From NCBI GenBank assembly GCA_037783545.1, contig JBBELK010000490.1:806001-870000 (forward strand): a stretch of DNA of 64,000 nucleotides. The letters are read 5' to 3'. Both the position numbers and the translations under genes were made by a program. Source of the stretch: Henricia sp. BOLD:AAB3569. Lineage: Eukaryota; Echinodermata; Asteroidea; Spinulosida; Echinasteridae. Under the pieces are notes generated by a model. That model was given only the letters and a program-made list of their open reading frames with translations. It was not told where the DNA came from and made no database searches. This document shows positions 1-11,207 of the stretch, one piece after another; positions within the stretch are counted from its first letter, which is position 1, and every line of letters starts with the position of its first letter.

Positions 1-1800
1 ATAAGTTAGCGAAAATTCAGAATGTTCACGAGAAAAAGTGGGGCAGTCAATTTTGGGGTCTGAACATGCTTCTTTAAAATATTCTTTAAAAAAAAGAAAC
101 GAAACACTTAAACATAAACATAATCCGTGCGTTTTGGGTGCATGTGGCACCTCGAAAAATTATTTTCAACAAATAAAATTTATTCGCTTTCAAATGAGAC
201 ATCAACGAAAACAAAAACCGACCAATGTTTAGTTATCGAACAATTACTGTCAATAAACACCTTAAATCACATCTGTAATAATCCTTTCTGTAAAACTTAC
301 CTTGTGTGTTGATTTTGCAACCCCTTTTTGTGAAGCGCATTGAGAGAAGAATGCATTTATTTATTATTTTTATTAATATTTCGAATTATTGGCGGTCCGC
401 CAATAATTCAAGGCGTAGACTTGCCCATGTCCGACCTCCCGTGCTCGGTCTGCACCGCGCCGCGCGCCCTCCGGACCGGTGGACTGTCCAATATGTTTTA
501 TTCTGTTTTATGTGTCTCGGAAAGTCAGCAGAAAAGGAATTTGACAGGCCACCAATCCAGAGGGCGCACCGCACGCCGCGCACCACATACCAAACACGGG
601 AAGTTAGACCTGGGCAAGTCTAGGCAAGGCGCAAACACGGTCGTATAAAAAACGGCGTTTTTCACATGGTCTAAAATATAAAGTATGATGTTTTGTCGTT
701 AATATAAAGTAAATGCTTTTAAAATCCGTTAAGAGAAAAACAAAATCAAATTTGGCGAGAACATCGGACAATAACTTTAAAGCCTGCGTGGAATGAGCCG
801 ACCTCTGAAGCCCCACGTCTCCAAACAGAGCTAGAAGAGAAATTCAACGAAGCATTTCCGGCGCATCCTGCCTCAGAGGATGGTGTAGTTAGCTATGCAA
901 CAAGAGGTGTTCACACGTTACTGACCGATATAATATGTTACATCCGTAAGGCTCCTCGATCGTTTGGTCAGAGTATATAATTTGCGTCTTTTGAACCGAA
1001 TACACCCAGAATATACAACCTGTGAATTCTGCAACAAAAGTAGTAAAATTGGGGTAACTTAGAGTAATTTCCAGGACTTTCAACATGTGTTTTGGTGTTC
1101 TTTATAGGGTCCCCTCGATCTATCTGAAGTACATGTAGTAGTTTGCTTTCAACACAAAATTCCCACGGGTGTTTAATTTTTTACACAAGTTCTAATCTGG
1201 GTGTCTGAGCAAACAAATGTTAATGTCTTTAAACGAATAGCGTAAAAATGAATAAGAACCAGAGCTAGAGAAATAGCGTCCTGATGATTAAATTGCATGA
1301 ATATACGTATTTTCCTAAATTCGAACGAGAAAACCTATACTTTCTTGGTGCAAATTAAAATGGTCTTTATAACTCTCTAATTAGGTACCGAGCTAGTACA
1401 GTGCGTCGATAATAGCAAAATTCAAGCATGTCAAGGAGTAAGATCCATTACAAATGCATTACAAATTGTTTAAATAAGTACGTTTATTTATTTTATTTTG
1501 TCAAAGATGTAAGTTCCAGCATTCCTTGTGAAAATCTTCACTTACGCATCAATTTATAACTGTTTAATTATGAACTAATTACTGAGTGGAAGATGCCAAA
1601 AGTTTGTTTTTCTCCTTGGATTCAAAGAACTAGAATTTAAGGTTGAAAAGTTGTAAAATGGTTCAGTCATGCAGCCTCGTTAGATAAATATCCTCTGGTG
1701 GATGTATTCCAAGTTTTTGGAATGTGTTTCTAAACGGCGGCTGTTTGGGCACATGATTCAGCGGGTCACTTATTTGCGGCAAACCTCAGCTAGGTGTTAA
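1..1800. other. non-coding, dispersed repeat fragments
   Basis: No credible coding exon is visible. Two pieces are dispersed repeats shared with the far end of the window in the same orientation. Positions 124-255 match 58420-58566 (both contain CCGTGCGTTTTGGGTG, a gap, then GTTTAGTTATCGAACAAT). Positions 782-900 match about 61822-61950 (both contain the core CACGTCTCCAAA or its variant). The open frames here are short, overlap in several frames and have no recognisable domains. The remainder is AT-rich with no structure I can name. Confidence 0.6.
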
Positions 1801-2130
1801 ACCGTATAATTACAGCGTTATAACGCCGTAAAATTACGGCGTTAAAACGCCGTAATATACGGCGTTATAACGCTATAATACGGCGTTATAACGCCCTATT
1901 ACGGCGTTATAATGCCGTAATATTAGGGGGTAATAACACCGTAATAGGGCGTTATAACGCCGTATTAGGGCGTTATAACGCCGTATTAGGGCGTTATTAC
2001 GCCGTATTACGGCGTTACTACGCCGTAATACGGCGTTATAATACCGTAATATTACGGCGTAATAACGCCGTAATAGATCGTTACAACGACGTATTAGAGC
2101 GTTATAACGCCGTAATAAAACAGCCCGATC
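1801..2130. repeat. palindromic minisatellite, about 21-bp period
   Basis: The block repeats a unit of the type GGGCGTTATAACGCCGTATTA. The core GGCGTTATAACGCC is itself a perfect palindrome, so the array is made of nested short inverted repeats. The 21-bp period is clearest at about 1955-2040; the left part is more irregular. The minus-strand open frame across it only translates the repeat (Arg-Arg-Tyr-Asn-Ala units) and is not a gene. Confidence 0.9.
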
Positions 2131-2240
2131 ACCTATTACCTTTTTTCTTCTTCCACTCAAACGTTTCCAGAGCTTTTCTTCAAAACGGTTCAAGCTATCA
2201 ACTTAAAACTTGGTAGGAACATCAACCTCAATGTGTAGAT

Positions 2241-2729
2241 GTGCATACAAGTGTGACGTCATTGTGACGTCATTAGGTATTAAATTACAAACCAAAAATG
2301 ACCAAAATATGCATGTTTTGAAATGCTTCCGTCTGGAAAACCACGTGACCCATGATCTTCGTATTTGACAGGCTTATATATCAGATCATGGCCTACAATT
2401 TTCTTCGTGTGGGCATGTTCATCTGACCCTTCCCTCTGGGGTCAATCTGAGGTCAAAGTTCAACAAAAACGAAAATCTCAATTTTTGCACTTATTGAGCA
2501 ACAATGCCCATCAAACCATGCTGAATCTTTAAGAAACTAAGTACAGGCATAGGTCCTATAGCAGACTTTCACCAGCGTGTTTAATATTATGATGGCATCA
2601 AGCGTGACGTCATCGTGACGTCATCAAGTATCAAATTACACCTCCCAAAAAACCAAAATATGCATATTTTAAAATGCTTCCGTCTCGAAAACCACGTGAC
2701 CCAGGATCTTCGTATTTAGCAGGTTCTCG
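2241..2729. repeat. duplicated ~130-bp segment with TGACGTCA sites
   Basis: Positions 2241-2372 and about 2594-2729 are diverged direct copies of one segment. Both carry paired TGACGTCA/TGACGTCATC words, then CCAAAATATGCAT, then TGCTTCCGTCT and AACCACGTGACCC. TGACGTCA is the CRE/ATF core and CACGTG the E-box core, so the repeat brings candidate factor sites. That is sequence resemblance only, and no promoter is evident nearby. Confidence 0.7.
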
Positions 2730-3128
2730 ATCGAGCAGGAGTCGACACGTCAAGGTTTAAGGGACACAGTTCTCGATCAGCCTCCTCCAGCGCGGCCTGG
2801 CAAAAAGGCACCAGCATTGACGTCATCATGTCCACTGCTGGCTGGAGATCGTCGCAAACTTTCGCGACCTTCTACAACAAGCCAATTGAAGTGGCACCGG
2901 ATTCTTTTTCCAATAATGTTTTGTCATAAATAGGACTAACATGGACAAAGACATTGTTAATTGATACGGTGTCTCCTTTTGTTTAAAACGTTTAATTTGA
3001 TATTCTCCTTCCTTGTTTTTGCATAAACCCATTACAAGTATATGGGCACTTCGTCTTGGTCTCAATTTTGGGGCACTTACTGCCCTGTGGACTCCGATTG
3101 CTCACCCAACTTGCTTTGAAGGTCCATA
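2730..3128. other. unassigned non-coding stretch
   Basis: I see no gene, element or tandem structure here. A 79-codon minus-strand open frame has no recognisable motif and is treated as chance. Confidence 0.5.
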
Positions 3129-3253
3129 CCTGATTCCGAATTGTTAGGCAATATACGAAGTAGAATCGAAAAATTAAACGAGATTTAAATGAAATTTAAT
3201 ATTGAAGTTTAATTAAGATTCTACGAAGTATAAGCCTAACAAGAGGAATCAGG
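3129..3253. mobile_element. small palindromic element (MITE-like), intact copy
   Basis: An inverted-repeat unit of about 125 bp, running from CCTGATTCC to GGAATCAGG, with inner arms TATACGAAGTAGAATC and GATTCTACGAAGTATA around an AT-rich centre. It has no coding capacity. It matters because the same unit, reverse complemented, is the host of the large Tc1 insertion at 3792-11496, so this copy serves as the uninterrupted reference. Confidence 0.8.
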
Positions 3254-3408
3254 TCCCGCCCGATATCACTTTGTATTTCTCCCCTCCCGTTTTTTCCTTT
3301 TTCACAGTTGGGTGAGCCTCCTTTTCTGTAAACACTGATGAACACGGGCCACTACAGACCTTTTATAACGGTACTCTGGATGTGCTCCATATGTACATAA
3401 CAAAGAGT

Positions 3409-3694
3409 TGTTGTTGTTGTTGTATATTTTATGGCATCTTCGGCAACTAAGGCCCTTGATGCCATCCACTATACGGTTTTAGCTTTAACTATACTAAATT
3501 ATCAACTTGAGATGACGAAGAAGGAGTTGCAGTTTTAGAAGTGGGAGGAAAACCCCCAGAGAAATGCCCTACGGGAAAACCCACGCGGTCAAGTAGGGAC
3601 TGCAAACCCAATCCACATACACGCCCCGGATTCGAACCCGGGACGCCAGAGGTGAAAGGCGAGGAAAGAACCCGTACGCCAACCCGACCGCCCC
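3409..3694 (-). mobile_element. tRNA-derived SINE with CAA tail
   Basis: Read on the minus strand, it starts with a tRNA-like head. A box A-like TGGCGTACGGG lies at 3671-3681 and a perfect box B GGTTCGAATCC at 3628-3638, the internal RNA polymerase III promoter layout. A non-tRNA body follows, then a (CAA)n tail (TTG on the plus strand at 3409-3420). It is flanked by an 11-bp target duplication TAACAAAGAGT at 3398-3408 and 3695-3705, so this is a complete retroposed copy. A near-identical sibling lies at 52366-52647. It is not a functional tRNA gene because the body continues past the tRNA part. Confidence 0.9.
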
Positions 3695-3766
3695 TAACAA
3701 AGAGTCTTTGTGCTCTACAAATGTGTGGGTTCCAATCGGCACGCACAGCTGTGCGTCCGTACCATA

Positions 3767-3791
3767 CCTGATTCATCTTGCTAGGCTTATA
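3767..3791. mobile_element. left fragment of palindromic element split by Tc1
   Basis: This piece matches the reverse complement of the right end of the intact unit at 3129-3253. Its continuation, starting TACTTCGTAGAATC, resumes at 11497 right after the Tc1 element. The junction is ...GGCTTA-TA | Tc1 | TA-CTTCG..., against GGCTTATACTTCG in the intact unit, so the TA was duplicated on insertion. Confidence 0.85.
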
Positions 3792-4248
3792 CACTACTCA
3801 AAAGAATTAAAGGAACAAGAGAACATAATGTTTTTGTCATGGTCTATATAGGCTACCGTTAGAACAAGAGGCATTAAAGTTATGTGAAAATCATTCAGGT
3901 GTTGTCAATTGATTCTCAAACAATACTCAACAATGTTGGTGAAATCATGCGTGTCTTCTAACACGTGGACACGGGGGTGTCCACAGGCGTGTTCTTTTAC
4001 CCTGTATAAGGTGTTGGTATTGGTACACTTGTCATCAGGATGAGACTCAGAGCTGACCGGACGTGTTCATAAAATTTCGTGAGCGCGCCAAAAATTGAAA
4101 CTGCGTCACTAGTCAATCGCGACAAGTTGTTTTTCACACTGAGTTAAAACTGATCCTCTAATAAGCCTACGGTTTTCTGCACAAAAGACGGGTAAGCAAT
4201 ATCTATAAGATCAAGAGGTGTACAAATTAAGACCCCCAAACCGGCCAA

Positions 4249-5154
4249 ATGGCCGAAGAAGTCGAAATGGAGTCTGACTCTGACGAGCATTGGGAATGTG
4301 CACAAAAACCCCAAAGAAACTCGCAAGCCAAACATGAAACTGAAAACGATCAACCCCGATCTACCTGTGATGCCCTAATAAGTCAAGCCCAAAATAGCTC
4401 TCAACCCCAGCCACAAACAAAAACAAGGAAGAGATCAAAAGCATCTATCTTGTATAGCGACGTTTTTACTGATACCGATAATGACTCTTATAATGATCAC
4501 CACCAAACTAAGCGTAGATACATCCAACCTGATGATAGCCAACCGACCCTAGTAATAAATCTCCGGACGTGCAACTAGCTAGAATAAACCCCATTAGAAT
4601 CGCTAAGGCACTTAACCAAGTAGGGAAAGACTACATCAAATCAGTGAACAAAAATAATAAAGGTGGAATTAGTTTATACGCTGTCACACATCGGCCCAGG
4701 CAAAGAAAATGAAAAACATAACACGCCTGGACCAATGGACTGTCACGACTGAATACGCTAAGTTAGAAACCCAAAGTAAAGGCGTTATTACGGGTATTCC
4801 TACATATATCACGGGCGATGAATTGCTGGCAACATGCAAAAAGCAGGGCGTAATCACAGCCAAACGCCTCATGAGAAAAAACGAAGGGAAACTTGAAAAA
4901 AGTCTATCTGTCTGTCTGACCTTCAATTGTCCAAATCTACCACCCAAAGACGAACAACAGATGCGACTACTCAAACAGAACAATCGGCTGAGACACAAAC
5001 GGAAATAAGTCAACCATGTCCATGCGATAACCAACAATACCTCCTTGAGCTACTAACCGGAACCATGCAGATTTGGGAAACAATCAAGAAAAAGGACGAT
5101 AGAATAACTGCCATAAAGAAACTGATCGATCATACTTTCTACTCAAACCTCTAA
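4249..5154 (+). pseudogene. LINE ORF1 (RNA-binding gag-like), frameshifted
   Basis: The frame opens at 4249 with an acidic, Gln/Ser-rich N-terminus. It breaks near 4578, and coding sense continues in another frame through 4600-4985 (RINPIRIAKALNQVGKDYI, then GVITGIPTYITGDEL and AKRLMRK). It shifts again to 4927-5154 (TTQTEQSAETQTE, then a basic tail). The GVI-x-IP...A-x-RLMRK pattern resembles the RRM-like core of I-group ORF1 proteins, which coat element RNA. At least two frameshifts separate the pieces. I see no intact CCHC knuckle. Assignment rests on position before ORF2 and on this weak similarity. Confidence 0.65.
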
Positions 5155-5343
5155 ACAAAAGGAAAAACATGGAAAGCATAGAACACCATCACAATCGCCC
5201 GTCACCACAAAAAGAAATGAAAGCTCTCGCAAATCTTCCCAATCTAAAGGAAAAGACTCTGGTGGCACTGATCAGCCAAAAATGGGCCCTCCATCCACCT
5301 CGAGTCAAAACGATACCCCTAAAGCAAAAACAAATAAATCATC

Positions 5344-8300
5344 ATGATCTTTCTATCTCTCATGGTTCTTAGTATCCTACAATGGAATGCACAGTCAATA
5401 TTAGCACATAGCAAAGAGTTCAAGAACGCTATAAGCTCATGGAATGTCAAGCCTGATATAATTTGCCTTCAAGAAACTTGGTTAAAAGAGGATAAAAAAT
5501 ACAATGTTCCTGGATATGACATTTATAGACAAGATAGAAATAATACGAAACTCAAAAAACGCAGAGGGGGCTGTGCAATTTTAGCCAAACGTGGTTTAGC
5601 CTTCAAATATATATCAGGCTCTGACAATCCAATTGAATACCAAATAGGGGAATTGTATGATGACCATAAAAATAAAATTAGCTTACTTAACTTATATAAT
5701 CCTTGTACCTATCTTGATGCCAACTCATTTAACGACATTGTTAAGAAAGTAGACAAACCAGCTATCATTTGTGGCGATTTAAATGGCCATAACCCCTTAT
5801 GGGGTAGCTCAAGCTTAGACCATAATGGACAAGTTGTTGAAGATATTATATCCCAGACAAACATGGTTTGCATCAATACAGGTGAAGGTACTAGAGTAAA
5901 TTCTTTTAAAAGCACTCTCTCATGTCTTGACGTCACCTTCACTTCCCCAGGCCTTGCTGCCAAGTCTAGTTGGACAGTCTTAAACGACACCTGGGGAAGT
6001 GACCATTGTCCTATACAAACAGTAATAAACCATAAGGTTCATAAAAACTCTATTATAACGACCCCTAAATGGTCTCTTAAGAAAGCTAATTGGGATACAT
6101 TCCATAATACTTGCAACCAATATATCTCTGAGCCTAATAACATGGATAATATTAATGTAATTTATAATAACTTCATTAACCAACTTGAACAAGCTATGGG
6201 ATGTGCTATTCCCAAAACTAACCATAATCATAGGAAAAAACCCACCTTATGGTGGAATGAAAAATGTAAGCAAGCCATAAATGATAAAAAGAATGCCTTA
6301 AAAACACTTAGAAAAACAAGGCTACCTTCAGACCTTATAACATATAACAAAAACTTGTGCAATGGCAAAGAGAATAATTAATAATGCTAAACGCAATGAT
6401 TGGGAAAATTTTTGAAATGAACTGAATCCCAAAACTAATACTAAAGTTATTTGGAACAAAATTAAACGAATTGAAAAATCCGGAAACACTAACAGCATCC
6501 CTGTTCTGCAACAAGATGGAACAGCGGATGCTGTAACTGACAAAGATAAAGCCGAGGCTCTTGCTATAAATTTTGCCAAAGTAGGCAGTACTGGTAATTA
6601 CACTCCCTCATTTGTTACCATAAAAACTAAAGCAAAAGAGGAACTTGAAATTAACTCCAATAACGACAATGTTATTAATGAATCATTTAATATAGACGAA
6701 CTTAACAATGCTATTGACTCGTCAAAGTGCACTTCACCAGGCAAGGATGGAATTAACAATCTTGTCTTTAAACATCTCCCAATAAAAATTTGCCAATTTC
6801 TTCTTGTCATCTTCAACTTGATTTGGCAGACATCTCAATGCCCTAAACAGTGGAAAGAGACAATTCTAATTCCACTTCCCAAGCCTGGTAAAGACAAAAC
6901 TAAACCATCCTCTTATAGACCTATTGCTCTCACATCCACACTTTGTAAAAATAATGGAGAGAATGGTTAACAATCGACTTACTTGGTTTCTTGAAAAGAA
7001 TAACATACTCTCACAACATCAGAGTGGTTTCAGGAAAGGTCGTAGTACTAAAGACCATCCTTAATCTGGAATCATCCATAAATAGAGCTCGTGCCAACAA
7101 GGAAAGCACCCTTGCCATTTTTCTCGACATTGAAAAAGCCTATGACATGGTCTGGCGTAAGGGTATTATTATTAAGTTGCAATCAATGGGTATATACGGT
7201 AGAATAACCAAATGGATAGATAACTTCCTTACCGACAGAAAAATTCAAGTCAAAATTAATAATAATTTTTCTGAGGAACAAGTGGTCGAAAATGGTGTTC
7301 CACAGGGAAGTGTCATAAGTCCTATTCTGTTTAATATTGCTATCAATGACCTCTCCCAGCATATTACAAATGCTAACATCTCACAATTTGCAGATGATAT
7401 TGCCATCTGGAAATCAAACAGAAACATAAATTATCTTGAAAAACAAATCCAGAAAAGTCTGGATGCTGTTTATACATGGTGTTCAAAATGGGGATTCAAG
7501 CTGTCTGTTCCCAAAACAGTTGCTGTTCTATTCACAAACAAAAGAAACCCAAAGATCATCTCCCTTCGACTCCAAGACAACATCATCCAGACTGCTCCAT
7601 CTGCTTAATTTCTGGGAGTTATCTTTGATAGCAAGCTTACATGGAAGGAACATATCGAAATTACTATTAGTAAATGCAAGAGAAAACTTAATATTCTTAG
7701 ATGTATTTGTGGTAATTCTTGGGGTGCAGACTGCAAAACCCTCTACCAATTCTACACTGCCCTAATCAGACCTGTTTTAGAATATGGTTGTGAAGCTTTT
7801 GACTCCGCTTTAACAACAATTAAAGAGAAACTGGACAGCATGCAGTATCAAAATTATGTACTGGGGCAATTCAAGGCTCGCCTCTATACAGACTGCAGAC
7901 TGAGAGTGGTGATCCTCCCTTATCTCTCCGCAGACAATATTTATGCAATCTATATGGAACCAAAATAAATGCCCAAAAAAAAACACTCCAATGAGTACCT
8001 TAAAGGGGACAATTGGCAAAAACAATATTTTAAGGAAAAATGGCAAAAAACTACTCACAAAACACCTTTTAAAGCCAGATTTTCACAATTCACCTTTAAC
8101 GTATTTCCTCAAAACGACCCTTTTCCTTTCTGGCACTATTTCAAACCTGCAATGTCTGAGGAGATTTTCTGTCAAGTTTCTCATTTAATTGACATCAATG
8201 ATAAGGGCAGTAAAAGTATTGAAATAATTAATACCACTTGGCTTAACTCGTTACATGTTTATACTGATGACTCATACAACCCCAAAATTGGAATAGTCGG

Positions 8301-9080
8301 ATGTGGGATTTACATCCCTGAATTTAAATACTCAAAATGCATCCGACTAAATAACGGCGTTTCTGTATTCACAGCTGAACTCTTTGCTATACTCCTCGCC
8401 CTTGAGTGGATTGAAGACGTTAAACCCCTTAGTACATGTATTTTCAGTGATTGCCTAAGCGCACTTCAGGCAATCAATAAAACAGTCCCTAAACACAAAA
8501 TAGTTTGTGACATACGTCACATGCTCATTAACATACGTCAACAGGGCAACATTGTCAACTTCGAATGGATTCCCAGTCATTGCGGTATCCCCGGAAATGA
8601 AAAAGTTGACAAAATCGCAAAATTGGCCACCCCAAAAAGTGATATTGACTGCTGCATTCCATTGCTAGATAGTGAAATTAAACATATACTCAAGGAACAA
8701 CTTAAAGAGAGCTGGGCTAAGAAAATCCCCAAACTAAAAACAACAAAGAACATAATTTATCATTTCACTTTGTAAGCTGGGGAATGAAACGACCCCTAGA
8801 AGTCGCCTTACACAGATTGAGAATTGGTACCTGCAAAGGACTAAATGATTTCCTTTACATAATTGGCAAACATCCCAATGGTCTATGCGAAAACTGTGCA
8901 TGTTGGGAAGATATTGAACACTTCCTACTGAATTGTTCAAAATACAACAATCAGAGACAAATCCTTCAAAAGTCACTCGGATTGACTAAACCCGAGATGA
9001 CTCTGGAACGAATTCTGGGACAAAAACAAAACGGCTACCAAATCCTACAGTATATCCGAAATTGTAATATTAACATTTAA
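5344..9080 (+). pseudogene. LINE ORF2: endonuclease, reverse transcriptase, RNase H
   Basis: Domains follow in order. The APE-type endonuclease is at about 5370-6010 (QWNAQS, CLQETW, GDLNGHNPLWG, SDHCPI). The reverse transcriptase is at about 6740-7830 (SYRPIAL, HQSGFRKGRST, FLDIEKAYD, GVPQGSVISP, active site FADDIA). RNase H is at about 8255-8630 with its acidic residues (VYTDDS, TAELFAI, FSDCLSAL, IPSHCGIPGNEKVD). A Cys/His cluster (CENCACWEDIEHFLLNC) ends the protein. It is inactive: there are frame changes near 6355, 6950, 7850 and 8775, a TGA in ENF*NEL near 6415 and a TAA at 7606. Catalytic motifs remain readable, so decay is moderate. Confidence 0.92.
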
Positions 9081-9363
9081 ATATAATACACCTCTTGATC
9101 TAACGATATTGCATTCCTTTTGGAGGGTGGCGCATAAATGCTCGTAAATTAGCTTTAATTTAGTGTAGGTAGGTTAGTTGGCGGCTGTCCCCCGGAATGG
9201 TCAAAACTTCAATGATGTCGGGAGAGTTCTTTGAACTCTTGCGGCGGGACAGTCGTAATACCCCCATACTGCGGTTTGGGACTAGGGAACGAGCATGAAT
9301 GCGTACAACCCTCCTACCCGCCTTCCAAATGGTTTTGCCCAACTTGTCGTGCTTATGGATTCA
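9081..9363 (+). other. LINE 3' UTR, left part
   Basis: This is non-coding sequence between the ORF2 stop and the MITE insertion. It resumes at 10064 and ends in the CAA tail. No further motif is recognised. Confidence 0.6.
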
Positions 9364-10063
9364 TAGTCTTGGCCCAAGACTACTCTAGTCGATATTGATT
9401 TGTGTACGCGTTGGCCATATAGTGCGCCCTCTTGCAGCACTAACGGACCAGTCTTTGCTCACTAGAGTAGTCTTGGGAATTTCTCCCGGAAGTTTTAACT
9501 TTTTCTTTGTTTTTGCCTAGGCTTTCCTAGGGAACCAATCAGCGAGTGACCCAAATACAGCAGAGCGTGGGAATGCAGCGAGCGACCCAAATACAGCGCG
9601 TCGACCGCAGAGCGTGACCCAAATACACCGCGTGCACGCGCTTCGAATGGTTTGACAAATATAAGGCGGCTTACAAGAATCATCGAACATGACCGTTTTA
9701 TCGTTGCTAATATTTTCGGTGGCATAAGTTTCTTGGCAAATGTTTGCGAATATATTTACAAACATGTTTGCAAAGGGGTATGACATCGCAAAATACATTT
9801 GTTTATGAAGATAATTGCGACATTGCAAATATTTGCAAAGATTTCTGTGGTATGCCATGTCCCTTGTGTGCCATCATAAAACCCTCTGCAGCTATTTACA
9901 TAAAACGGTACCGCCCCCAATGCTGAACTTCCGGGAGAAATTCCCAAGACTACTCTAGTCGCGCAAAGGGCTGGCCAGTTAGTGCTGCAAGAGGGCCCAC
10001 TACTGGGAATGGCCAACGCGTACACAAACCAATATCGACTAGAGTAGTCTTGGGCCAAGACTA
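9364..10063. mobile_element. 700-bp MITE with long TIRs and 9-bp duplication
   Basis: The ends are inverted repeats of about 130 bp beginning TAGTCTTGGCCCAAGACTAC (9364 onward and 10063 backward). Each end starts with a small self-palindrome. It is flanked by ATGGATTCA at 9355-9363 and 10064-10072, a 9-bp target duplication, the length typical of Mutator-like elements. The interior has no transposase. It contains a locally repeated GACCCAAATACA motif (9549-9631) and AT-rich TTTGCAAA words. It is non-autonomous; the MULE assignment rests only on duplication length. Confidence 0.85.
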
Positions 10064-10245
10064 ATGGATTCATTACTAGCTTTTATTTGCGCGCGCAGTA
10101 CATGATACACCATCCTGGTCAGCTCTACCGTACCTTATCACTGTACATTTCGCATGAATTGTTAATGGCACACGTGCCAACCTACCCACTACAACAACAA
10201 CAACAACACTTGTCATCACTAGTTGTTATCACTTCTCGCAACAAA

Positions 10246-11207
10246 ATGAAGGTTCTTCCAATCCTGTTATTTGTTGTCTGTCTGCTGGGACTGAGTACTG
10301 GTGTTCGCCGTCAGTTAGCTGAAGCTGAGGTTGCTAGAGCTGTCCAGCTCCTTGAATTTGGCAATACACAGCGTGCGATGGCTGTACATTTTGATGTGTC
10401 CGTAAGTGTCATCAACCGGTTGTGGAGACGTTTTCAGGAAGATGGTCTGTACACCAGGAGGCCAGGACAAGGTCGCGGACGTGTGACTACCCCTCCCCAG
10501 GACCGATACCCGAGGATCCTGGCACGTCGAAATCGACGATCTACTGCAAGATCCTTAGCCACAAGCTTCCACAGGACTTTGCTAGAAACCATCAATTTTG
10601 GCAGATGGACCAGTGGGCACCAGTACTGTTCTCAAATGAAAGCAGGTTCACTGTTTCAACCAATGATAGACGTGTAAGGGTTTGGAGACGGTCGGGGGAA
10701 CGATATTTCAACTGCAACATTGTCGAATTTGACCACTTTGGAGGTGGATCAGTTATGGTGTGGGCGGGTATATCCCTGGAGGGGCGTACGGACCTCGTCG
10801 TGGTAGCTGGTGGTGCACTAACAGGTTTGAGGTATCGAGATGAGATACTGGAACCTGTTGTGAGGCCATATGCTGCTGTCGTAGGTGAAAATTTTATCCT
10901 GGTGCAAGATAACGCTCGTGCACACACTGCACGAGTGTCCATGAACTTTCTTGAGAATGAGGGAATCAGCACGATGCCCTGGCCGGCAAGATCTCCTGAC
11001 CTAAACCCTATAGAGCATGCATGGGACATGCTTGGCAGACGTGTTGCAGTTCGAGAACATGCTCCAGACTCTGTACGGACACTCAGAGAGGCCTTGGTTG
11101 AAGAGTGGGAGAACATTCCTCAAGACTCCATAAGACAGTTAATTTTAAGCATGCCTCGACGCTGTCAGGAGTGCATACAAGCACGTGGAGGTCATACCAG
11201 TTACTAG
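10246..11207 (+). pseudogene. Tc1 transposase, copy A, internal deletion
   Basis: Translation from 10246 gives a hydrophobic leader (MKVLPILLFVVCLLGLSTG), then a paired-like helix-turn-helix (RRQLAEAEVARAV...SVSVINRLWRRF) and a basic GRPR-like linker. A deletion of about 120 bp near 10570 removes roughly 40 residues present in copy B and shifts the frame. The catalytic half continues in the next frame to 11207. Catalytic signatures are VQDNARAHTA and SPDLNPIEHAWD, spaced as DD34E, which defines the Tc1 family. The first acidic position is Asn (LFSNESRF, codon 10635-10637) where family members usually have Asp. Transposases of this type bind the TIRs and move the element. Confidence 0.9.

Larger units (their letters stand above)
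4038..10205 (+). mobile_element. I-group non-LTR retrotransposon (LINE), near full length
   Basis: The element has a 5' UTR (4038-4248), a decayed ORF1, a decayed ORF2 with endonuclease, reverse transcriptase and RNase H, a 3' UTR, and a (CAA)n tail ending at 10205. It is bounded by a 13-bp target duplication ACACTTGTCATCA at 4025-4037 and 10206-10218, which restores the Tc1 sequence when removed. The RNase H domain after RT places it in the I group (I/Nimb-like); the exact clade is not resolved. Its 3' UTR was later split by a 700-bp MITE. Subtracting that leaves about 5.5 kb, a usual full length for this group. Confidence 0.9.

Noticed and set aside
1873..2193. 106-codon Arg/Tyr/Asn-rich minus-strand frame
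   Set aside because: It is the translation of the 21-bp minisatellite.
3628..3690. tRNA gene on the minus strand
   Set aside because: Box A and box B are present, but the unit continues into a SINE body with a CAA tail and target duplications, and an almost identical copy is at 52366-52647. It is a tRNA-derived SINE, as is the unit at 14870-15229.
3541..3771. Protein-coding frame MGGKPPEKCP... (also at 52493)
   Set aside because: Both are the antisense of the tRNA-derived SINE; similarity between them reflects the SINE, not a gene family.
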